64,000 nucleotides of DNA from Gerris lacustris (taxonomy: Eukaryota; Arthropoda; Insecta; Hemiptera; Gerridae): contig OX578277.1 in assembly GCA_951217055.1 (NCBI GenBank), forward strand, positions 63,644,388 to 63,708,387, written 5' to 3'. A program made the position numbers and the translations under genes. Below are positions 56,575-64,000 of the stretch, piece by piece (the first letter of the stretch is position 1; every line of letters starts with the position of its first letter). The notes under the pieces are model-generated. The model was not told the origin of the DNA. It saw only the letters and a list, made by a program, of their open reading frames with translations, and did no database searches.

Positions 56575-57300
56575 GTATGTATTTTATCATCGTAGCGCCA
56601 AAGGTGTTTAACCTAAGGAGTTGAAACTTGGCAGAAAAATTAGTCCTTACCTGTAGTGGTGCCGCCCGGAAAATCAACTTTTTCCGCCATCTTGAATCCA
56701 ATTTGCTGAGTCAGCAAAAAGTTTAAAAAATCGTAAAAAATGGTCCTGCTCGAGTGCGAATTCGGCACGAATGTACCTCTCTGTATGGTAAACAAGCCCA
56801 CCAACTTTCATGTTGATATTGGCCACCATTTTGAAGTTATCAGTTTTTGAATTTTGAAACTTTGAAAAAGTAAAAAAAATCGAAGTAAAAAAATTTTAAA
56901 AAAGTAAAAAAATCGAAAGTATAAATACGTTTTTGACATATAGCATATCGTTGGAACCGGAACAAATATAAAAAAACCCGTTGAAATTCCATTGATTAGT
57001 TTAAAAATTATAAGAGAATATAATTATTTATTAGTGCTATAATTTTGATGACGTCTAAGTTTGTTTTCATCCAAATGTTAAAAAATTAAAATAATTAAAT
57101 AAAAATGTATTAAAAAAAAAAAAATAATGATTTTTTTTTTAAATATGATAATAAAAAAAAAATCACTCAGTTTAAAACGGTCACACATCCATGTACTGAC
57201 CACGCCCAGTGCTGCTTCCTCCCGCGGCGAAGCAGCAGGAGAGGCCACTAACTCTAAAGTGAGGAAAAGTTCGTAGGTACCCTGATGTACCCGATTTTTA
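56373..57300 (-). repeat. 5S rRNA-like SINE, minus-strand, complete-looking copy
   Basis: Read on the minus strand: 'gggtaccta', 'cgaacttttcctcacttt', 'agtggcctctcctgctgctt', 'gcagcactgggcgtggtcag', then TACATGGATGTGTGACCG (5S control-region relic), the linker, and the body 'gcatatcgttggaacc' (reverse), 'gacgtcatgctgaaaacc', 'cccaaaacggataattccg'. It includes (TA)n at 56494-56568 where the 26455 copy has (CA/TA)n, so the microsatellite is part of the element. Confidence 0.7.
56494..56568. repeat. (TA)n microsatellite within 5S-like SINE
   Basis: Occupies the position of the CA-rich tract in the copy at 27145-27200. Confidence 0.95.
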
Positions 57301-57313
57301 TTAATGTTTTCTA

Positions 57314-58868
57314 GTCCAGTCATTTTAAGCAAAAAAGGGGCTGTTTACAAAAATGCGTCATACAAGCAAGAGACTTGGTTCAAATTATCTCTGGGGCATC
57401 CTGATTGAAATCTTATAAAGTCCCCGAAAAAAAAAGTTGTGCTCATGCCGCCATCTAGGAAAATAGCGGCCAAAATTCAATTTTTTGCTTCTACTAGCTT
57501 AATTATTAGGTTTAGAAAAAAAAGTACAAGTAAAAATTGTTTGTTATGTAATTATCTATAAATTTGATTCTCATAGTTTTTTCTCTCTGACCAACCTTAG
57601 AGGCGTAAAAACCCTTTCAAGTTTTGGTTCTTGGGAAGACTAGCATATTTTCGGGCAATATCACTTCTTAAAGAGTACATAATTGAAAGAAAAAATGAGA
57701 AAGTATTTCACTGCTATAAGGGGTTATATGCAAATCTTAATTATAATAATTACATAGTATTAACATATTTTACATTTATAGTAACAACAAAATAGGAAAC
57801 GTACAAAAAGCATTGTTGTAAAAATAAAGACATTTTAAGAGTTCTTTTCAATATCATCGGGGAGATGTGTATACAAAAATACAATTTTAGTTTTTTTTAT
57901 CGTTCATTCAGCTTAGTCGTAGTTTTCTTCACTATCAGAGTCCAAATCTTCCACACAATTTCCACAAGTCAAGCCTTGACACTTGGTACACATTGGAGAA
58001 CATCGCAGACCTGATTTGATGTACTCGCAGTGTTTGGTGTAGCAGGATATCTTACAGCTGCACGATACGAGTTTTAATAACTCAGGTGGCTGAAAAGACG
58101 AAGGCACCGGAACTAGCATGTTGCTTTTAAGAGTCTACCCCCATAGCGTTGGTTCTAACATCCAGTGTTGGATTAGCAAGTAAACTCGAAACGAGTGTTG
58201 GGCAGCGGTTGCGCTGGTTGGAGGGAGTGATGCCAGGTTAAACGTTTTATTGAGAAACCTGTACTTAATGTTTGATATATCATTGGAAAGAACAGTAAAG
58301 ACATAATAAAGACGAACACGAGGTATAAACGAGCATATTTTAGCACAAACAAAGGTTATGACATGTCTTAGAAGCAGTCTTGCCTATAAGATAAACAACA
58401 TAAAAAATTTCAAAATCAACCCTTAATACAGGTACTCAATAATAGTAAACAATTATTATTAACTTGTAACCTAACAACTATACCTATAACCTCGTCCAGG
58501 CGTGGTAACTCGGCGCTGACAACATGCAATCGCTGGGCACTGAGCGCAAGAAAATTACGCGCGCTGAGATATAAATGGCCATTTTGTGCCTCTACGGTTG
58601 GTCAGAGAGAAAAAACTATGAGAATCAAATTTATAGATAATAACATAATAAACAATTTTTACTTGAACTTTTTTTTCTAAACCTAATAATTAAGCTAGTA
58701 GAAGCAAAAAATTGAATTTTGGCCCCTATTTTCCAAGATGGTGGCTTGAACAAAACTTTTTTTTCGGGGACTATATAGGATTTCACTCAGGGTGTCCCAG
58801 AGATAATTTGTACTAAGTCTCTTGCTTGTATGACACATTTTTTTTTCAAAAACCTAAAATGACTGGTC
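57314..58868. mobile_element. Long-TIR element 2, GTCCAGTC termini, encodes Cys-rich tail
   Basis: Left GTCCAGTCATTTTAAGC and right TAAAATGACTGGTC, each beside TA. The arms of about 285-300 bp (57314-57612, 58585-58868) pair: 'aagcaagagacttggt', 'aaaatagcggccaaaattc', 'cttctactagcttaatta', 'ctctgaccaacc'. It is 1555 bp, against 1557 bp for element 1, and shares the terminal 9-10 bases. The interior carries a Cys-rich protein fragment. Confidence 0.75.
57913..58250 (-). pseudogene. Cys-rich (CXC-like) transposon protein C-terminus
   Basis: An open stretch from ATG 58119 gives 68 residues: MLVPVPSSFQPPELLKLVSC, then SCKISCYTKHCEY, SGLRCSPMCTKCQGLTCGNC and an acidic tail. Nine cysteines are spaced as in the Tesmin/CXC-like tails of uncharacterised invertebrate transposon proteins (APExLLxxIxCxCKxxC...CxCRKxGLxCSxxCxxCxGxxC). 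Upstream in the same frame, past a TAG at 58135-58137, lies LPPTSATAAQHSFRVYLLIQ, then HWMLEP, which matches the segment that normally precedes the Cys-rich tail. So this is the 3' end of a longer ORF with one stop; the 5' part is missing. It may bind zinc and DNA, but that is inference. Confidence 0.6.
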
Positions 58869-59086
58869 TATACTTTAAATAGGATTAAATCTGAACTAAT
58901 TTGATTGCATTTACTTTTTTTACTTAGATTATAAAATTCTCTTGGGGCATAGATTAAGAGTATTTGGTTTGTTTTATTTGTAGATCCCAATTAAGATTAT
59001 TGTGAGATTAAATTAATTCTTGATTCAAAAAATGGTTGTATATCGTGTCTAATAATGAAATAGTAAAATTTTTGCAAGTAATAAAT

Positions 59087-60611
59087 GGGTAATTTTCAAA
59101 TAAAATGTACCTTTAGGGAAATCAATTTGGCTACTTTATAGAAAATTAAAATATGCCTTAGACATGATAATATTGATTATTCTGACACATCAGGGACTTA
59201 GGATGACATTTTCGTTCAAGAACAGTCAGTTTTCAAATTTATTTACATATATATGAACATATATACATAAAAAATCACATTTTTGTTGTAATGAGTGTTA
59301 CTATCATAAAAACGCTATTTTTTTAGATTTTGTTTCTCTGTTTTTATGAAACGTTACTAAATTGTATATATGACGTAAATATTCTCTTTCATCCCACCAG
59401 AAATATTTTTTAGACCTAAATATTTGTAATTTTTTTAAAAAAAGTAATGAGTGTTGAGTGTTACATTTATTATCTTTTAATGTTTCCTCAAAGCTTCAAA
59501 AATGTAAAGGATACGTTTTCAGTGCATTGTAATAAAAGTTTTTATTATAAAGAAGAAGAAAAAATAATTTTTCTCTATTAAAAAAATAGTTGGACACGGC
59601 TACCCATAAGAATTTGTTGTTATTCAAGTAATACTCATTACATTATGGTAACACTCATTACACATTTATATATTGGACCTAGAAAAAATTAAATTTTAAC
59701 ACAATCTTTAAACATTAAACTTTTATTTACAATTTTTGTTTACATGCGGCAAATTTATTTTTTGTAAAAACATTAAACTCAATCATTTTTTTTAAGTTTT
59801 AAAATATAGAGTATTGTAGAACTAACGGAATAGTAACACTCATTACAGGTAACACTCATTACATTTTTAACTTTAAAAAATCTTTCCTCAGAAACTATGT
59901 TTCTTAATTAAACCAATTTTATGTGTACTGATTATATTAATTAATAACTACTAAATCATATTAATAACATAAATAAATGTTGATTACAACTACAAAAAAT
60001 GATGGTAACACTCATTACAATGAATAAAAATACGCACCATTTTTGTTTAGTAAAATATTAATTGTAGAGAAGAATAAAGTGCTATCAATCCAAATAGTCG
60101 TTGATTACTGACAAATTAATGTCTTCTTAACATAAACAAACCCTAATCCCTCCTTCTTTCTTTTATACTCACCCTCTAATTCTGCCAACTCTTATCGGTA
60201 ACACTCATTACAAAACCCTTGGGACATACATATAAATATATTTGTTTCGTTTTGTACTAAAGTTTTATTTTTTCCTATCCCGTTTATATAAACTTGGATA
60301 TTTTATTGGTTAAAAAAAAAAATTATAATGAAAAAAAACTTATGAAAAAAATGAATAAAAATCACATTACATGTTATCAAAACTACTGTGGGACGTAACA
60401 CTCATTACAATTTTTAACATTAAAATTTTTTGAAGCAAGAAATTTTCACCTTATAAGCCATAAAATGACCCTGATTAACACAATAATAGACAGACATCTG
60501 ATCAATAAACCTAAAGGTTTTTTTTATTTTTCATTAATATGAATTTTTTTAGTTACAATAAAATTGTAAAATCTTGGGACAGAAAAGGTACATTTTATTT
60601 GAAAATGACCC
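59087..60611. mobile_element. Element B: GGGTMATTTTCAAA TIRs, 4-bp target duplication, 14-mer array
   Basis: Left GGGTAATTTTCAAATAAA, then ATGTACCTTT; right AAAGGTACATTTTATTTG, then AAAATGACCC. AAAT flanks both ends (59083-59086, 60612-60615). GTAACACTCATTAC occurs exactly at 59648, 59833, 59849, 60005, 60198 and 60395, with a variant GTAATACTCATTAC at 59628. It is reversed at 59288-59301 and, in an expanded form, at 59444-59463. No ORF. Same family as element A. Confidence 0.85.
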
Positions 60612-60775
60612 AAATAGCCTCCAAACTGCGACTCTGAAGGTATACTGAATGACTGATGCATTTTATTGTCCTTATTCCATTTTTGTTGAAGGTTTTGGAA
60701 ATGAAACTATTTAGGCATTTCATTTAATCGTTTTGCCTAGGAAACATAGCCACTCATTATAGCATGAGCTTCGCG
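60612..60775. other. Spacer
   Basis: No feature recognised. Confidence 0.3.
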
Positions 60776-61260
60776 GGGAGCGCGGGGTGAAAAATATTAT
60801 AAGTGAGATTATAAATTTAAAAATGAAAAAAACTTCTTTTCATTCGCGCCAAAAGAGTGGGAAACGTCAAGAAAAAGGGGGTTAAATAAAGAGAAAGAAA
60901 GGGGGGAGGGGTAGGATGAGTAAGGTGGAAAGGGGGTATTAATACAAATGTGTATATTAATACAGAGAGGAGAATACACGGTGAGACAGGGGGATAAGAG
61001 GGGGCATAGTCGCGAGCCTCGCGGCACAGGCGCAATAAACAAGGCACATATGGGCTCGGGACAAGGGGCAAGAGCGGGACAAATATATACAAATCTATAG
61101 GTTAGAGTGAGATAGTACCAGGACACCCCACCAGCCACCCCCCACCTTACCCACCCCGGCTACCGCCCTCCGGTCGTAAACCAGTCACTCCCTTCACGGC
61201 GCCCAAACACTCCGCATATACCCCATAATAATATTACCCCCACCACTCAATTCAAACTAT
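60776..61260. promoter_or_regulatory. GC-richer, strand-asymmetric region; possible promoter
   Basis: Purine-rich (AGAGAAAGAAAGGGGGGAGG) then pyrimidine-rich (CCCACCTTACCCACCCCGGC), with CpGs and 'ttcattcgcgcc'. No repeat match in the window. It lies upstream of a consensus splice donor at 61552/61553. Overlapping open frames on the minus strand (60809-61138) are Pro/Leu-rich consequences of composition. Confidence 0.3.
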
Positions 61261-61469
61261 ACAAAAAAATTTCATTCATAGTTTTTTTTATTTATTTTTT
61301 TTTACCGCTGAAATACCTCAAAAAAATAATAAAATATACCAAATAAAAAAAAAATCGTGTTTAACAATTTTTATTTTTTCGTACCGGTTAATTCTTTTTA
61401 CGTAGTTCTTTTTAATCTATTTTTTAATTATTTATAAAAAAAAGAAGAGAAATAATAAAATAGAGAAGA

Positions 61470-61552
61470 AAAAAAAATAATAATAAGGAGCCGGTGCGGC
61501 TGAGAAGAGGACTTAGCAGAACTCTTGAAGAGGTTTACAACCTGCCCTAGAG
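61470..61552 (+). other. Candidate non-coding first exon ending in a strong splice donor
   Basis: 'aaggagccggtgcggctgag', 'aagaggacttagcagaactc' and 'ttgaagaggtttacaacc' end CCTAGAG|GTAAGT at 61552/61553, a near-consensus donor. No ATG frame. The following 2.4 kb is T-rich and intron-like. The start is unknown. Evidence is one splice site plus composition. Confidence 0.35.
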
Positions 61553-63020
61553 GTAAGTTACGTCCTCCCTTTTATTCTAGAAAAAATAACACCTCTTTTT
61601 ACAATTTACAGCCCATATAAGTCAAATCTATTCGTCACTTTAAAAAAAAAAAAATAAACCACAAAGATGATAAAAAAAGAGAAGCTTTTCTTTGCTAGTT
61701 CCACTTTACTTTAGGTTTTTATGGCTCAATAAGTGAGACCGCTTCATTTGTTGCCTTCCCCTCAGTTCTAACCCTCCCGGCACGAATACCTTAGGGGGGT
61801 CTCCTCGAGTCCCTGGCTTTTCCTTGCTACCTCTTTCAAGAGAAAATAGAGGTAAAATGAGATCTCTTCATTTATTCATCACTAGAAAATCCCTCGTTTT
61901 TTTTTTGTACCTCTAAAAGAAACACTCACATAGATTTAACCCACTGTTTATACCTAGATTGAAAACAATTATCTTTTTTGTTGAGAGGAAAGGAAAAAGA
62001 TTCAATTGTATGTGTATCTATTATATATTTTGTTGCACCATTACTAAATAAATTATTTGCCTCAACTTTTCATTCCAAAACTACAATATATACCTATAAG
62101 TTTTTAGAGTACGCACTATATGCAAGCAAAATTGTTCTAGCGAGGAATTTTTAATGGTCGAATTCTTTTTCTTTCTTTTTTTTTTAAGGAAGTTTCTTAG
62201 GGTATGCTTGATGGATTTTCAATAAATATGTGTTATCTATGGCTTTTATAGAAGACGTCTGCTTGCTGTAATTATATAGGAATATAGTTATTTTTTGAAC
62301 CTATATAGTATGTATATGTTTTTGTACCAAAAACGATTAATCTACTACTTGAAATGAAATGGTACTATCATTGTGCTAAATTAATTCCCTTATCATATTA
62401 CCTATATGTATTGTAGTTAATATGTTAAGGGATGTAAATACAATAATGTATATGTACCAGCTTATCAAAGCAAAACTCAATTGCTTATGTATTTACTTAT
62501 CGATTCTTATATACTAATCTTTATTTTTCAATGTACATTTTATAAATACATTTTTTTCTATTGGCACAATTCTTCGTTGAATGCATCTATATTTGTGTTA
62601 TCAATAAGCACGGGATGACGCACAAAATATTTATATATTAATTTTTTTTTTTTTATCAACAGTTGATATCAATAATACTAAGTCAACCTAGAGGCCTCAA
62701 TTAATTGAGTTTACAATGATCTTGATAAATATTAGTTTTTTTTATAGTATTTCCATCGTCCCTTTTGTCCTAAATAATTGTTTTTTGTTCATATTTGTAT
62801 ATTGTATTTACATGAGTAAAAATGATGATGAGTTATAACTTGACAATACAAATATTGCCATTTTAAAATTAACTATTATTATTTTTTTACATTTTAAATA
62901 GATAACCTAATGTTTTTTCTCTTGTGATGATCTTGTAAACATAAACATATAATTTTTTTTTTTTTCATTATTTTATGATTAACAATTAACCAATTAAGAA
63001 TAATTTATTATAGCTAAAAT
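61553..63020. other. T-rich intron-like DNA without recognised genes
   Basis: A phrase at 62345-62395 ('cttgaaatgaaatggtac', 'tatcattgtg') resembles the start of the tandem units at 63023 and 63400. Confidence 0.3.
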
Positions 63021-63022
63021 GA

Positions 63023-63840
63023 TTAACCTACCTTTTGAAATTAAAAGGTGCGATATAATTCTTATTGGGACATAAATATAATTAGTAAATTGTATAGCTA
63101 ATTTAACTACTAACAAATAAAACTGATGCCGGTACAACTTATTTGACAATTAATTTAAAATGATATTGGTTCGATTCCATGTGCTTTTAAATTTGATATT
63201 TCTTTAATTAATCCGATAAATACATTTAAAATAATATGAAAACAATTATTACACATTGGAACTCTATATGTATAAACCGGTGTGTATTAAATGTTTGCTT
63301 AAATGTTTCCAAATATATTTTTTCCTCTTCAGTTATATTGACTATCTGTTAGAGAAACAATAAATATAAGTGAATAATAAGTGAATTATTTTACTAAGTT
63401 AACCTACCATTTGAAGTGAAATGGTAATATCATTCTTGTTGGGACAGTAAAATGTTCAGCTAATTTATCAACCGCATTTGAAATTAAATGGCAATATCAG
63501 TCTTATTTGGGACATAAATATAATCAGTAAATTGTTTAGCTAATTTAACTAATAACAATTAAAACTCTGATACCGGTTCGACTTATTTGACTATTAATTT
63601 AAAAGGATATTGGTTCGATTCCACGTGCTTTGATATTTGATGTTATCAATCCAACAAATACATTTCAAATAATATGAAAACAATTATTATACATTGAAAT
63701 TCTATTTAAAAACCGGTGTGTATTAAAGGTTGCCAAATGTATTTTTTACTCTTTAGTTATATTGACTATCTGATAGAAAACAATCAATATAAGTATACCT
63801 ACTATAAATAAATGATTTTACTATTATAACCTTTTACCTG
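63023..63840 (+). repeat. About 441-bp tandem duplication with tRNA-type B-box sequence
   Basis: Units at about 63023-63400 and 63465-63830 share 'gggacataaatataat(t/c)ag', 'atattggttcgattcca', 'ttaaaataatatgaaaac' or 'caaataatatgaaaac', 'aaccggtgtgtattaaa' and 'gttatattgactatctg'. Each begins with a small hairpin (CCTTTTGAAATTAAAAGG; CATTTGAAATTAAATG), and an extra hairpin (CCATTTGAAGTGAAATGG) lies at 63406. GGTTCGATTCC in both units could be a pol III B box. Confidence 0.7.
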
Positions 63841-64000
63841 TTATAAGTAAATTATTTTACTAAGTTATAATAAAGTGTATTTTGACTTGTATTTTTTCAA
63901 CAATGATTTTTTATTGAATCATCCGTGTCTTTATTTTATATGAAATTATTGATATTGTAAAATATTTATAGAATTGCAATCAGTTAATTAACAGCATATT

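Noticed and set aside
59288..60408. GTAACACTCATTAC copies as a CRISPR or operator array
   Set aside because: Spacing is irregular (2 to 190 bp), both orientations occur and TIRs enclose them, so a transposon-internal motif array fits better.
60809..61138. Two overlapping Pro/Leu-rich minus-strand ORFs
   Set aside because: Open because of strand composition bias; no motif and overlapping each other in different frames.

Overview
The window reads as nuclear DNA of a metazoan, most plausibly an arthropod and perhaps an insect. It is AT-rich, has no operons and no long intact ORF, carries seven long (TA)n microsatellites, and contains a broken Ty3/Gypsy gag plus decayed members of many eukaryotic DNA-transposon superfamilies. 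I cannot name the species. No complete host protein-coding gene is recognisable. What is visible is a transposon graveyard with possible host introns or intergenic DNA between the elements; a few candidate splice sites are flagged at low confidence.

Layout. 1-1073 (minus): frameshifted Gypsy gag running off the left edge. 1.2-3.5 kb: dispersed repeats and a tRNA-headed SINE. 4.2-5.9 kb: inverted-repeat element with nested repeats. 10.3-11.4 kb: hAT-type element with an 8-bp target duplication. 11.6-14.4 kb: two dispersed families, 'E' (fold-back) and 'PGR' (poly-G tract). 16.2-17.8 kb: hAT-like element with a decayed CGGBP1-like transposase. 19.8-20.8 kb: mariner-like fold-back. 21.0-23.9 kb: composite region with a truncated Crypton-like ORF and element A. 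24.2-27.3 kb: two opposed 5S-rRNA-like SINEs and two MITEs. 29.6-33.4 kb: family H copies with nested hAT and Harbinger MITEs. 35.5-36.3 kb: pogo-like element. 37.2-38.8 kb: PIF/Harbinger element with relics of both its proteins, inserted in a family E copy. 43.6-45.1 kb: piggyBac-type element with a GC-rich 43-bp tandem repeat. 45.9-48.9 kb: mariner relic with long inverted arms, then a PGR array. 53.9-55.4 and 57.3-58.9 kb: two equally long elements with GTCCAGTC termini. 56.3-57.3 kb: third 5S-like SINE. 59.1-60.6 kb: element B. 61-64 kb: a possible promoter and first exon, then repeat-bearing intron-like DNA.

The most unusual finding is the pair A (22261-23757) and B (59087-60611). They share a terminal inverted repeat (GGGTCATTTTCAAA), have 4-bp target duplications, are each about 1.5 kb, and carry dispersed copies of a related 14-mer (GTAACTATCGTGAC in A, GTAACACTCATTAC in B). 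Copies in the left part are reversed and copies in the right part are forward. This looks like a transposon family whose internal binding-site array is diverging between members.

Limits: everything was read by eye from the sequence. Repeat boundaries without a target duplication are approximate (tens of bases), and superfamily names rest on termini, duplications and short protein matches, not on searches.
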